Source: Megaustenia siamemsis (lineage: Eukaryota; Mollusca; Gastropoda; Stylommatophora; Ariophantidae). Taken from it: 64,000 bases of DNA. Every line of letters starts with the position of its first letter. The stretch's first letter is position 1. Location: NCBI GenBank assembly GCA_032433765.1, contig JAVIAB010000051.1, positions 46,671,986-46,735,985 on the forward strand, read 5' to 3'. Below are positions 33,595 to 43,534 of this stretch, piece by piece. The translations under genes and the position numbers were made by a program. Below the pieces are notes generated by a model, which did not search any database, had not been told where the DNA came from, and worked only from the letters and a program-made list of their open reading frames with translations.

Positions 33595-33876
33595 AAAGAA
33601 AATTTTAGAAATGCAATCTGCTGAACAATATAAAGGAACAAAAGATGAGATGGAAAGAACACTTTGAAGAACTCTACAACAGACCGAGTTCGCATAATCT
33701 TCCATAATCTCTCTACCAGCAGAAGAGGAGATGTAAGTTGACTGTGGAAAAGATAGCAAGATAAAAATTAGGGTATTGAAAGATAGGAAAGCCACAGGAC
33801 AAATTCGTTCGGATGCGATCATAGCAGATATTGAGACCTATACCGGGATGTTACACAATCTGTTAGATAAAGTATT
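33595..33876 (+). pseudogene. LINE family I fragment before the RT domain
   Basis: Plus-strand translation gives MRWKEHFEELYNRPSS (near 33640), then KIRVLKDRKATGQIRSDAII and ADIETYTGMLHNLLDK (33770-33870). In intact relatives this linker between endonuclease and reverse transcriptase reads RWKEHFE..LxNRP and KxGKAxGPDxI. Here GKAAG-type residues are changed and one stop interrupts it. It ends exactly where the minus-strand LINE B2 begins. Confidence 0.7.
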
Positions 33877-33915
33877 ATCATCATCATCATGTGCCTTACC
33901 GGTTGGCGTAGGTGA

Positions 33916-34848
33916 TCATGTCCTTCCACAATCTTCTACAGTGCATCGTATCAGTTCTGTTGTTGACTGTTTTCCATGCCATGACACCAAGCTATCCAGT
34001 ATTTTCTCTCTTTGCCGTCCGCGATCTCTCTTTCCTTTTATTTTGCCAGTTGTAACCAAGTATTCCAACTTTCCTCTTCTCATGATGTGCCCGAAAAATG
34101 TTGATTGCTTCTTTCTGATGTTTTTAAAGAGCTCCCTTTTTGTGTTGGCCTCTTTGAGAACTTCCTCATTGGTCTTTTTAGCTGTCCAGAGAACTTTCAA
34201 CATTCTTGTGAGAAATCCCACCTCTGTGGCCTCTAATTGTCTTTTCATTTGTTTGTCTACTGTCCATGATTCGCTTCCATAGGTCAGAATTGGTTCTATA
34301 TAGCACCGATGAACTCTCTTTCTCATTTTTATTGACACAGATTTGTTGCATAAGATATTTTTCATTTTCTGAAATGCTATTTTGGCCTGAGCTATTCTGC
34401 TTTTTATTTCTGTGGTGCATCTCCCATCTGATGTTATTATTATGCTCAAGTATTTGAAACGTTGCACTTGTTTCAGATTTGTCTCGTTTATTTTAATGCT
34501 GCATGATGGTGATGATTGTTTCTTCGATATAACCATTACTTCTGTTTTCTTGCTATTCAGACTGAGACCTTTCTTGTTGCTTTCTTTTACTAGTATGTCT
34601 ATAATTTCTTGTAGTTCGTTCTCTGTCTCTGCTATTAAGACTGTGTCATCCGCATATCGCAAATTATTTATGTTGTGACCGTTGACTTCAATTCCTTTTT
34701 TCTCTATTATTGATCTCATAATATATTCGCTGTAAAGTGAAAACAAATCCGGTGACAGAACACCGCCTTGTCTGACTCCTTGTTTTATATATTGGAATTG
34801 TCCTGTTTGGTTGTTAATTCGTATAGCTGCTGTTTGTTGCAAGTACAT
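33916..34848 (-). CDS. Reverse transcriptase C-terminal part (LINE B2), uninterrupted frame
   Basis: A 310-codon frame. GVRQGGVLSPDLF at 24-36, NNLRYADDTVLIAE at 61-74 (catalytic YADD 65-68), KGLSLNSKKTEVM near 93-105, then thumb sequence IEPILTYGSESWT and C-terminal FFGHIMRRGKLEY and RDRGRQREKI. It keeps the palm from motif B onward. Motif A lies upstream in another frame, so no complete enzyme can be made. The nominal start is just the first ATG after a frameshift near 34850. In GGVLSP, Gly replaces the more usual Cys. The long intact frame suggests this insertion is younger than B1 at 27650. Confidence 0.8.
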   Translation of the reverse strand: MYLQQTAAIRINNQTGQFQYIKQGVRQGGVLSPDLFSLYSEYIMRSIIEKKGIEVNGHNINNLRYADDTVLIAETENELQEIIDILVKESNKKGLSLNSKKTEVMVISKKQSSPSCSIKINETNLKQVQRFKYLSIIITSDGRCTTEIKSRIAQAKIAFQKMKNILCNKSVSIKMRKRVHRCYIEPILTYGSESWTVDKQMKRQLEATEVGFLTRMLKVLWTAKKTNEEVLKEANTKRELFKNIRKKQSTFFGHIMRRGKLEYLVTTGKIKGKRDRGRQREKILDSLVSWHGKQSTTELIRCTVEDCGRT

Positions 34849-35130
34849 GTTTTTTTTATGATGCGCAGATCCTTGCCATCAATGTTTAATTTCTTCAGCA
34901 TATTGATTATTTCCACATGCTGTATCTTATCAAATGCTTTCGTGCAGTCTATAAAGCACATATATAGATCTTTCTTTATCGCTATAGATCTTTCTATCAA
35001 TGTTCTTAAGATGTATATTGGTGCCCTTTCCTTTCACAAATCCACATTGTTCCTCACTTATTTCTGGTTTTATTTTGTTCCTTACACGTCTCATGATTAT
35101 TCTTAGTAATATTTTAGTCATATGGCTCAT
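34785..35130 (-). pseudogene. LINE B2 finger and motif A region
   Basis: Two overlapping minus-strand frames give MSHMTKILLRIIMRRVRNKI, PEISEEQCGFVKGKGT and then YMCFIDCTKAFDKIQH, which is RT motif A with its Asp in FID. They are out of frame with each other and with the 310-codon frame. Confidence 0.8.
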
Positions 35131-35564
35131 GAGACTAATAGTGCAGTGGTCTTCACAATCAGTGGCTCCTGACTTCTTCGGTATGGCTACAAAGATAGAT
35201 TTTAGTAGATCTTCGGGTATGAGTCCAGTGTTATATTATGTCATTGAGTAATTTTGTTATGACTTGTACTCCTAGCACTCCTAATGCATTTATTTCTTCG
35301 ATTGTTATATTGTCAGAACCTGGAGCTTTGCCTCTTTTCATGTGTTGAATTGCGTCCTCCACTTCGCTCTGCATTATTGGTGGTCCTGTGTCTTCATTTG
35401 AATTCTTTAATTCTGGTCTTCCATCATCATAGAGTTGACTGATATATGCTGTCCATTGTCTTCTCCTGTCCCATTATTATATTTCCCTCATTTGATTTCA
35501 CACATCCTGAAACTTTGACTTCTTTTCAACCTGTTAATTCATTTATCTGATTGTGCATACATTT

Positions 35565-35817
35565 TGAGTCTTTCTGTTGTTGTTGTTGTTGTTTTTCCAT
35601 TTCTATGGAGAGAGAAATAATATACCTAAAGACTGGAAAGAAGGTTATACGATTAAATTACACAAGAAGGGAAATTGACAGTAGTGCACAAATTATAGAG
35701 AGATAATTCTGCTTTTGATATCAGGAAAAATACAAAGTAGAATTCTGAAGAGACTAAAAGAAGCCTTAGAGATTCATCAGAGAGAGGACCAAGCGGGTTT
35801 TAGGAAAAATACATAAT
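35565..35817 (+). pseudogene. LINE family D reverse transcriptase N-terminal fragment
   Basis: Plus-strand translation reads IPKDWKEGYTIKLHKKGN, LLLISGKIQSRILKRLKEA and EDQAGFRKN, the first conserved blocks of a non-LTR reverse transcriptase (PxxWKxGxxxxLxKKG, then DQAGFRKN). It stops at 35815 against the (ATC)n end of the minus-strand LINE C. It is partial and interrupted. Confidence 0.7.
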
Positions 35818-35862
<45 letters not shown>

Positions 35863-37095
35863 GAGTGCCTTCTCCGCAACGAAGGTTGGCTACCATGGAG
35901 CGCCATTCTGCTCTGTCTCTTGCATTGATGGTGCAGGTTGTCATCGACTGATTTGTCCATCTTTTGATGTTACTCATCCATGTTAGTCTTGGTCTGCCTC
36001 TGCCTCTTTTACATTGTATTTTCCCCTCCAGGATTACTTTTAGTAGGATGTTGTGTCTTTTAACATGGCCCACAAATCGCATTTGTCTTGTTTGAATTGT
36101 GCTTAGTAGTTCTCTTTTCATTTTTAGTTGTTTTAAGACTTCATCGTTTGTTTTCTTTTATTTCCATCCAATTCTACCTATTCTTATATATATCCACATT
36201 TCAAAGGCTACAATTCTCTGTTCTGTTTTCTTGTCTAATGTCCATGTTCCTGCACCATATTGGAATATTGAGAAGATGTAACATTTTGTTATTCTTAGTT
36301 TTAGCCCTGGTGTTATTTGTTTTGATGTTAGTATGTTCTTCATGACATTAAAATTACTTTTTGCCATTTCTATTCTTTTGTTTATTTCAGTTGTACATTT
36401 TCCATCACTGGTTATAGTATGCCCAATGTAGTTTTAGTTCTGAACTGTCGCCAGGTCTATTCCTTCTATTTTGATATCCACTTGTGGGTTTTGAGTATCT
36501 TCTTTGTTTATGATCATAGTTTTAGTCTTTTTGATATTCATATCTAGTCCATATTTTTTGCTTGTCATGTTTATTTCATTAAGTAATTGTTGTAGATATT
36601 TATGATTTTCTGCTAGTAGTACAGTATCGTTAGCATATCTTAGGTTATTGATTATCTTTCCATTAATTTGTAGGCCTGGCATCTCTATGATGTTTTAAAA
36701 AATTTGCTCAGTGTATAGATTGAACAAGCTTGGTGATAGGATGCATCCCTGTCTTACTCCTCTTTGTATATCAATGGGTGTAGAGTTCTCTTTGTTATAT
36801 TTTCTCTTGCTGTTTGCTCCCAGTATAGATTACATATTAGTCGTATGTCCATGTCATCTAGATGTATCTCTTTTAGGCATTCTATAAGTTGTTTGTGGTG
36901 TACTCTATCAAAAGCTTTGGTGTAGTCCATGAAGCAGGCATATATTGGTTTGTTTACTTCTGTGTATTTTTTTTATTAATGTTCTCATGCAGAATATGGC
37001 TTCTTTTGCCCCGCTATTTTTCCTAAATCCAAATTGCTGCTCATAATTTACAGACAAAATAATTACTTTAGTATAATAGTCGAAAAAAAACATGG
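35818..37095 (-). mobile_element. LINE family C, RT to 3' end, inactive
   Basis: From the 3' end: (GAT)n, then the C-terminal frame 35858-36121 with QMRFVGHVKRHN and KRGRGRPRLTWM; thumb sequence near 36158-36367 (SIFQYGAGTWTLDKKTEQRI); the palm frame 36434-36682 with NNLRYANDTVLLAE; GVRQGCILSPSLFNLYTEQI near 36750; and motif A FMDYTKAFDRVHH near 36920. YAND replaces YADD, changing the first catalytic Asp to Asn. Several frameshifts separate the blocks and the endonuclease is missing. Related fragments are at 14981 and 38128. Confidence 0.85.
35819..35862. repeat. (ATC)n microsatellite, LINE C tail
   Basis: About 14 ATC units at the 3' end of the minus-strand LINE C, equivalent to the short runs at 14985 and 38133. 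Confidence 0.9.
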
Positions 37096-37620
37096 AATAA
37101 GAGTGTCCACTTTATACTGGATTTGTGAATTTTGATATGACATTGGATAGTCTTCGTAGAGTAATGCAATGGATGTTGGTGAGACATTATGGAACCCCTA
37201 CAAAGCAGTGGCATATTCTCTATGAAACCGCAGCTACCATCGGTGCCTGAACATATTAACGAAATACAAAAGGAAATGATAATTTACTATATTTTAAAAT
37301 TAATTATATTACAAATTTTTGAATATTCTATTACACATTTCGTAGGCCAATATGATTTATTTGCTTTGATTTGCATTTATTAAAGCACGGTTTTCCTCTG
37401 GCCACTATAACGCTTGTGAATGAAACTGAACTACATTGAAACCTCTATTAGCCAGCGGTACATTTTTCATCTATCCGGACCTTGTATTAACGACCTTGAC
37501 ATTCAAAAATTCCCGTCAAAATAATACGGCAAAGAAACCTCTACACTAATGCGGTTTCATAGGTTATTTTTAGCTGTAGCCAATTAGAATCGTCACAAAT
37601 TGAAAGTTAAACAATGTTGA
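37096..37620. other. Unassigned, one TIR-like motif
   Basis: CATTGAAACCTCTATTAGCC at 37434, followed by TATCCGGACC at 37480, resembles the start of pogo/Tigger-type inverted repeats, but I found no partner. The 64-codon frame at 37189-37383 is unrecognised. Confidence 0.3.
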
Positions 37621-37863
37621 TTACCGGAACTTCCTTAGCTATTTATAACTACGTTATGCGCATCAGCATCTGTAGAAAGAACTTTTTCTGCTCTCAAGTG
37701 AATCAAATGTTATTGTCGCTGAACTCAGACACAAGAACGCTTATCTGGTTTGGCATTAATGTCCATTGAGAAATCATTCCCTCAGAAACTTAGAAACCAA
37801 CCCAACAGTACTTTCAATGACAAAGTCATCAAGACATTTTCGTCCAAAACAAGACGGATATAA
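37621..37863 (+). pseudogene. hAT-family transposase dimerisation domain remnant
   Basis: One frame translates LPELP, stop, LFITTLCASASVERTFSALK, stop, IKCYCR, stop, TQTQERLSGLALMSIEKSF, then FNDKVIKTFSSKTRR. The SASxERxFSAL...IK....QERLxxLAxxSIE pattern is the C-terminal hAT dimerisation domain, here of the ZMYM1-like branch. Three in-frame stops and no upstream RNase H-like core show a dead fragment. The frame is otherwise intact for 80 residues. Confidence 0.8.
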
Positions 37864-38127
37864 TTAACTTAAATAAGTAAGTAATTTAAAATGTAGTGAT
37901 GTCATTAGAAAATATTACTTTAGTTTATGTTAGCCTACTGAATATAATGTATGTTTTTTTTTAATTATGTCAGCGGTAGCCCAGATCCCAAAACCAGTAT
38001 ACGCCACTGCTATTAATTAACCTTATAAAAGCGATATCTGCGACAATAAAGTGTAGAGTTGTATATAAAGCTCACTTTACAGAAGCATTTAAAATAAGAA
38101 CAGTAGTAAAGCGGGGATGCCTCTATC
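37864..38127. other. No feature recognised
   Basis: Spacer between the hAT remnant and a LINE C tail. Confidence 0.35.
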
Positions 38128-38450
38128 TCCATTCATCATCATCATCATCATCGAATGCCTTCTCCGCGCAACGAAGTTTGGCTACCATGGAACGCCATTC
38201 TACTCTGTTTCTTGCTTTGATGGTGCAGGCTGTCATAAATTGACTTGTCCTTCTTTTGATGTTACTCGTCCATGTTAGTCTTGGTCTGCCTCAGCCTCTT
38301 TTACCTTGTATTTTCCCTTCCAATATTACTTTTAGTAGGCTGTTGTGTCTTTTAACATGCCCCAAAAATTCCATTTGTCTTGTCTTAATTGTATTTAGTA
38401 GTTCACTTTTTATTTTCAGTTGTTTTAATTCTCCATTACGATTTTACTCC
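38128..38450 (-). pseudogene. LINE family C 3' end
   Basis: Starts with (ATC)n at 38133-38152, then matches 35862-36125: CTTCTCCGCGCAACGAAG, GGCTACCATGGAACGCCATT, and minus-strand RGRGRPR-type tail (here from CTGCCTCAGCCTCTTTTACC). Truncated before the palm. Confidence 0.8.
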
Positions 38451-38499
38451 ATTACGATTTATCTCCATTACGATATTTTTTTTTTGCTGCCAATTGTTT

Positions 38500-38935
38500 G
38501 GATTATGAGACTAACACTGAACAACAAGGAATGTTATCCAGCTGTCAATGGCCAAGGAGCTTGATGAACTAGACTTTGCTGATGACAAAGCTCTAATCTA
38601 AAATAATCATGCACACCATAATTATCGCATTTGAAGATTGTTACAAAAGCTACAACTGAAATTAACCACAATTTTAAAACAACAATCATGAGAATTAACT
38701 CAGCTGGCAGTAACCAGATAGCAATAGGAGAATATCTCTCCAGGACGTAACTCTAACACATTTCAAGGCAGTATCACCGATGAGGAAGGAGGGACACGGA
38801 ATGATACCGAAATAAAGGATATAACAAAGCAAGATGTGTCAGCACTGGGCCAGAAAATGTGAAAAAAACTTTAAATAGAAAAGAAAAATATTCAACTACA
38901 ATTTTAAATCTGTCCTATTTATGATTGTGAAACAT
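38500..38935 (+). pseudogene. LINE family A reverse transcriptase, left part of a split copy
   Basis: LDELDFADDKALI near 38560 is the catalytic block (FADD), followed by MRINSAGSNQIAI near 38688 and FKSVLFMIVKH-like sequence (normally SNVKSVLLYGCETW) at the right end. Stops and frameshifts are present. The copy is interrupted at 38936 by a minus-strand LINE A and resumes at 39345. Confidence 0.75.
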
Positions 38936-39335
38936 CTTTTCTTCTTCTACCTTTTAACTCCATGTGGAGCACAGGTCTTCACCAAAAAAACTTTTCAAGG
39001 CGTTCTGTTTCTTGCCATTCTTGTAAGATCATTCAATGTCTTCCCCATCATCTTCATCATTCCTTCCATCTGTTTTCTCCAAGAATATCTTGGTCTTCCT
39101 TTTTATCTTTTCTGCTGGGGATTCCAAAAACGGTTCTGTCGTGTAATACTCTCAGTTAACTACCGCAGGGTGTGTCCTAGTCAGCGTCATCGTCTTTGTT
39201 GTATTTCTTTGTCCACTGATATTTGACTGGTACATTTCCATAATTCTACGTTAGTGATTTGGTCTGCCATTTCCATCTTTTTATTCTGCGCAGGCATCAT
39301 TAATGAAGGTCTGTGTCTTCGTGTTAATCATTGTT
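38936..39335 (-). mobile_element. LINE family A fragment nested in LINE A
   Basis: Minus-strand A tail: CTTTTAACTCCATGTGGAGC at its 3' end, CTTGGTCTTCCTTTTTATC, GGGGATTCCAAAAACGGTTC, to CATTAATGAAGGTCTGTGTC. Imperfect nine-base duplications GTGAAACAT (38927-38935) and GTGTAACAT (39336-39344) bracket it, consistent with a 5'-truncated retrotransposition into an older A element of opposite orientation. Confidence 0.75.
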
Positions 39336-39344
39336 GTGTAACAT

Positions 39345-39545
39345 GAAGAACAACAAACATGACAGTCACGAAAATACTGTCTTTGATTAATGGAGGCTTG
39401 TTCAGATAATGACGTGGCAAAATTACTGAGACTTATGAATAGTATTCACATACTGGGAAGGGGGAGGGAAGCAAAGGAATGAAACAGACAATGACGATGG
39501 ACAGGACACACTGCAAAACTGAGATTATTACGCAACATAAATGTG
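39345..39545 (+). pseudogene. LINE family A, right part of the split copy
   Basis: TNMTVTKILSLINGGLFR (39355-39410) continues the coding order broken at 38935 and corresponds to MTIMKKQTFINGCLRR in the copy at 3658. Decay follows; RWTGHTAK-like sequence is near 39498. Confidence 0.65.
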
Positions 39546-39757
39546 TCGGTGATCGTTGACTGATTTGGACTTTAACTCCATAATCCTCATAACTAGACGT
39601 AATGAAACCTTTACATAAAGAATCATAACGGTTTTAGCAGTCCTAGTTATACCTATGGAGCTGAGAATTTGCTGGCTAGAGTAGATCCTTTTGCTTGCAA
39701 TAATAATGCCACGGGCAGAAAATAACGACACACTGCATGTTATTTCTTCAACAAAAC
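39546..39757. other. No feature recognised
   Basis: Short spacer before the DNA transposon, with no match found. Confidence 0.35.
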
Positions 39758-39759
39758 TA

Positions 39760-39815
39760 TAGCTTGTTTCATAAGTCGTGCCCAACTTTAAAAATCAATA
39801 TCTTTTAAACCGCTT
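39760..39815 (+). repeat. Left terminal inverted repeat
   Basis: Begins TAGCTTGTTTCATAAGTCGT; pairs without gaps with 41886-41831. Confidence 0.8.
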
Positions 39816-40154
39816 TTTGTAATTTTATCAAAATTTGCATGTATAGTTATAATGATTAGAACCCAACAGGGAATTAATTTCATTAAAAACAAACATTTGG
39901 TTATTATTATTGCTTATTTGATTTATATAAATTTATAACGACCCATTGATGTAGTCAAAACTTACAGTACAACTTGTGTTTACAGTATTTAAGTTAAAAA
40001 TAGCGATTGCAAATCCATACACGCTCAAATTTACGATTTTGCACGCTTTCCGCGTGAGTTTTCTGACACAATTAGACACTTGTAGTAAACACGAGGCATT
40101 GTGTGTTCCATTTCCGTTCATTCAGCGGCGTAACGTGGAACAATAACATTTATC

Positions 40155-41432
40155 ATGAGTCTTAAAATGAAATTCTGCAGTTTACAAAACATCGCAATAA
40201 AAATGTATGACTATTTTTGCAAAGAGGCTAAACGAGGAAGATTATTTCATTCTTTAGAAAACCATGAGAATAGGACAAGACACATTTTGGATTTATCTAA
40301 ACGGTCATTTAATCGCTGGATTCAAGCACGTGACCGTCAATGTTCAAAATATACAAAATCACAAGGAAGAGCAAAAATGTTGGATAATTTCGACAGTGAA
40401 CTTATTAGAAGTGAAATTCGCAAAATGTTGGGTATGAATGAAACTGTTACAATAAGAAAATTAAAAGTATCGCTGAAAAAGAACAACAGTATTGAAATAT
40501 CAAAGTCTACATTATGGAGGAATGTGAGAGCTGCAGGCTTTACATTCAGAAAGTATTCCAATGGACGAAACATCATCTGTGAGAAGCCACATATAGTAGT
40601 CATGAGAAGCAAGTACTTACGTAAAGTAAAAGAGGTGCGCAAGCAAGGTTATGATATTGTGTACTTGGATGAAACATGGATCAATGCTCACCACACTAAC
40701 CAAAGGGAATGGCAGTCATCAGATGGAAAGATTAAGAGATTAATACCTAGCAGCAAAGGACAGCGCTTGATAATTGCTCATGCAGGTAGTCGACAACATG
40801 GACTAATACAGAATGCAGAGCTCATTTTTCTTTCAAAATCCATAGACAATCGGGATTATCACTCTGGGATGAATGGTCACATATTTAGACATTGGATTGA
40901 AAATTCTGTTCTCCCAGCACTAGATCGACCATCTTGCCTAATAATGGAAAATGCAGCGTACCACAACATTGTTGCACTTGAAGATAAAGTCCCGACGTCA
41001 TCCAGTACAAAAGATGCTATTAAGATATGGCTCACAAAGGAGCACATACAATTTAATAACATGTACTTAAAACCTGAATTACTATCTCTAGTAAAGCAAA
41101 AACAGAGGACAAAGATTTTTCAAATAGATAAGATTATCCAAGAGCACGGTCATATAAGTTTGAGGCTGCCACCTTACCATGCTCATTTAAATCCAATAGA
41201 ACTAATCTGGGCAAAATTAAAAGGACAAGTGGCAGATGAAAATACAACATTCAAAATATGCGATGTAAAGACTCTTGCTAATCTCGCTTTATTAAATATA
41301 GACAAAGATTATTGGGCTAAATGTGAAGACCACGTCTTAAAACAGGAAGAGGAATTTTGGAAAAATGATGGTTTGTGGAATGTTCAACCCCAAACAGTTA
41401 TTAATCTTTTAGACTCGTCTGATTCAGAATGA
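40155..41432 (+). CDS. DDE transposase, Tc1/mariner superfamily, second Asp replaced by Glu
   Basis: An unbroken 425-codon frame inside a TIR-bounded element. In this superfamily the enzyme binds the termini and cuts and rejoins DNA at TA. Residues 1-130 contain helix-turn-helix-like segments (HILDLSKRSFNRWIQAR, 43-59). The catalytic core has VYLDETWIN (169-177, first Asp 172), CLIMENAAYHN (261-271) and LRLPPYHAHLNPIELIWAK (336-354, catalytic Glu 349). The usual MDNA at the second position reads MENA, so Asp 265 is Glu (codon GAA). Spacing 265-349 leaves 83 residues, with WLTKEHI and KPELLSLVK in the insert, as in DD82E-type proteins. The start at 40155 is the first ATG, with a second in-frame ATG four codons later. 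The C-terminus is acidic (DSSDSE). Activity is doubtful because of the substitution. Confidence 0.9.
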   Translation: MSLKMKFCSLQNIAIKMYDYFCKEAKRGRLFHSLENHENRTRHILDLSKRSFNRWIQARDRQCSKYTKSQGRAKMLDNFDSELIRSEIRKMLGMNETVTIRKLKVSLKKNNSIEISKSTLWRNVRAAGFTFRKYSNGRNIICEKPHIVVMRSKYLRKVKEVRKQGYDIVYLDETWINAHHTNQREWQSSDGKIKRLIPSSKGQRLIIAHAGSRQHGLIQNAELIFLSKSIDNRDYHSGMNGHIFRHWIENSVLPALDRPSCLIMENAAYHNIVALEDKVPTSSSTKDAIKIWLTKEHIQFNNMYLKPELLSLVKQKQRTKIFQIDKIIQEHGHISLRLPPYHAHLNPIELIWAKLKGQVADENTTFKICDVKTLANLALLNIDKDYWAKCEDHVLKQEEEFWKNDGLWNVQPQTVINLLDSSDSE

Positions 41433-41830
41433 AAGTATATAGCCCCCACAATGTTGGCCCCTATATTACCTTAAATTATTTCAACAAACGGTCCTTTTCA
41501 GGACCACACAACTATGAAAATTGGACATACAGGTATACCTTGATATTATTATCGTCCGTCCTCGAACTGAGCAGACAATAATTATCCTGGTGTTTTGTTT
41601 TATCCAGTTATTTCCCCATTACGGCCACGCCTTTACCTAGTGAAAATTAATCGTAGACCAGCAACTACGGTAATTTCTATTCTTTAGGGCTTCACAATTT
41701 ACAATTTTGACAAACATCAAAGAAATATCGCCGCTTTAAGAAAACTGCAGCTGCAAGATATTTGTTAAATATACATTTAAAGGGTCTTTTGCATTCTAAT
41801 AACATTTGGAAAATTTCAAAAGTATTTAAC

Positions 41831-41886
41831 AAACGGTTAGAGAGTAATAGCGTTTTGAAGTTGGGCATATGTTTTGAAACGAGCTA
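41831..41886 (-). repeat. Right terminal inverted repeat
   Basis: Reverse complement begins TAGCTCGTTTCAAAACATAT and contains GCCCAACTTC, aligning to the left terminus. Confidence 0.8.
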
Positions 41887-41888
41887 TA

Positions 41889-42560
41889 GAGTCTGTACAC
41901 TATGTAAAGCCCACAAGGATGTTAAGTAGCGTCCGTGTGATGAATGTCGGAAGGTTATGCATACAAATCTTTATTGCAACTCGCTGGTGATTGACTACCT
42001 GGCACACAAAATATTCTGACTTGGGTATTGGCTGACATTTCCTGGAAAATTAACAAAGTGAGCTTGTCAGTTCAGTGAAAGCAGCTGACAACAGCAATTA
42101 TAAATGAACTTAATTCTATCCTGAAGTAAATCTTACCAAATTACTAACTTCGTGTCGATGTTAAATAGAAAAATGATTGATAACACCATTATCATAATCT
42201 CTATATGTCACGAGATGTGACACGTACTTGAAGCAAACATCTACACTGTTAACAACTAATAATTAATAAAAATAAGCTTGTTTCGTGTGTGTTCAATGAT
42301 AGAGTGAGTTGCTCGTGAACGGGATTTCACTGAGATCACATCGCACGTCAAACCTCAGAGCAACTTCATTCTTCTCGACAAATCAACTCATCTAGACCTT
42401 CAAAACAGTAGACACCCAAGGACTCGTATTCACTACATTATTCACCTCCGAATTCACTTTAACTAGAAAGCAATGACAACGTCATACTCGCGGACACCAA
42501 TCGAAAAATACATAGAGAGACTATGGCTTTTTGAAAGCGTTGGTAGTCTAGTAGATAGCT
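41889..42560. other. No gene recognised
   Basis: No frame or repeat recognised. The region from about 42280 to 42470 has an even base composition but no motif. Confidence 0.4.
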
Positions 42561-42564
42561 TATT

Positions 42565-43225
42565 CTTCGCTTCTACCTTTCAGCTCCCTGTGGAGCATAG
42601 GTCTTTAACAAACACTTTCCAAGTCGTTCTGTTTTCTGCCATTCTTTTAGGATCAATCCATGTCTTCTCCATCATCTATATCTCTGCTTCCATCTGTCTT
42701 CTCCAAGAAATTCTTGGTCTTCCTCTTTGTCTTTTTCCCTGGGGATTCCAAAAAAGGGATTGTTGTGTAATACTCTCAGTGGCTTCGCAGTGTGTGTCCT
42801 AGCCAGTGCCATCGTCTTCACTATATCTCTTTATCTACTGGTATTTGACTGGTACATTTCCATAATTCTATGTTAGTGATTCTGCCTGCCATTTCCATCC
42901 TTTTATTCTGCGTAAGCATCCATTAATGAAAGTCTGTATCTTCATGATTGTCATTTTTGTTGTTTTCCATGTTTCACAGCCATATAATAAGACTGACTTA
43001 ACATTGGAGTTGAACATTTTTGTTTTATTATTTAACCTAATTTCGTTGGACATCCCTATATTTCCCAGTGCAACAAATGCTCCTCTTGCTTTTGATATCC
43101 ATATTTTGGTATCATTGTCTGTTCCTTCTCCTTTGTCTATATATTACTGCCCAGATAAATGTAAGATTGTACGTCTAGTAGAGGTATTTCTCCTATTTTC
43201 ATTTATTTAGATAATTGGCTTGATA
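42565..43225 (-). pseudogene. LINE family A, RT thumb to 3' end
   Basis: Minus-strand coding order: KIWISKARGAFVALGNIG (near 43100), RLNNKTKMFNSNVKSVLLYG then CETWKTTKMTIMKIQTFING (42868-43053), KRQRGRPR-type tail (42720) and the CST end (42590). The catalytic palm is lost. Breaks occur near 42880. The nearest relative is 3655-4040. Confidence 0.8.
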
Positions 43226-43530
43226 ATAAAGTGAGGGTTTGTTCAATTTCAACATGACGCCTTCTAACTGACGAAAGTGAAAGAAAGATTGTTTAGGTAG
43301 CACATTGAGTGAGGCAAGTGGAAAAGTACAAAGAAAGGAAAAAAGAAAGAAAGAAAGAACGAACGAAAATCGTCATGCCTCCTGTATCGCCAGCAAGAAT
43401 ATAGTCTAAAATATAGTCTATATTTTCATTATAATTTTTTAGCAGGTGTTCAGCACTACGCCCAGTCGTTTTCTTTATTTTAACACATTTATTTCACTTT
43501 AACATTTTAATTTCTATTAGAACTGCAGAA
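43226..43530. other. Spacer with AAAG repeats
   Basis: Purine-rich AAAGAAAGAAAG at 43340-43362. No gene. Confidence 0.5.
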
Positions 43531-43534
43531 AAAT

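Larger units (their letters stand above)
33877..35550 (-). mobile_element. 5'-truncated LINE family B2
   Basis: About 1.7 kb of a B-type element on the minus strand. From its 3' end it has (ATC)n at 33880, the 310-codon frame at 33916-34848, motif A in another frame (34785-35000), a finger block DEQCGF-like near 35055, and GKAPGSDNITIEE near 35310. The endonuclease is absent. One frameshift lies near 34850. It differs from B1 enough to be a subfamily; the fragment at 22505 belongs with it. Confidence 0.85.
39760..41886 (+). mobile_element. Complete Tc1/mariner-superfamily transposon, DD82E/Sailor-like
   Basis: Imperfect inverted termini of about 56 bases (39760-39815 and 41831-41886) start TAGCTYGTTTCA and share GTGCCCAACTT-type sequence. 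Over the first 34 positions 27 agree. TA dinucleotides flank both ends (39758-39759, 41887-41888), the standard target duplication of this superfamily. One 425-codon transposase frame lies between. Length is 2,127 bases. The spacing of the last two catalytic positions (83 residues) is close to the DD82E 'Sailor' group as I remember it. Terminal divergence suggests age, yet the frame has no stops. Confidence 0.85.

Noticed and set aside
33776..34282. 168-codon plus-strand gene
   Set aside because: It joins a LINE I fragment to the antisense of LINE B2.
37434..37500. pogo/Tigger transposon terminus
   Set aside because: One TIR-like stretch only; no matching inverted partner was found within several hundred bases.
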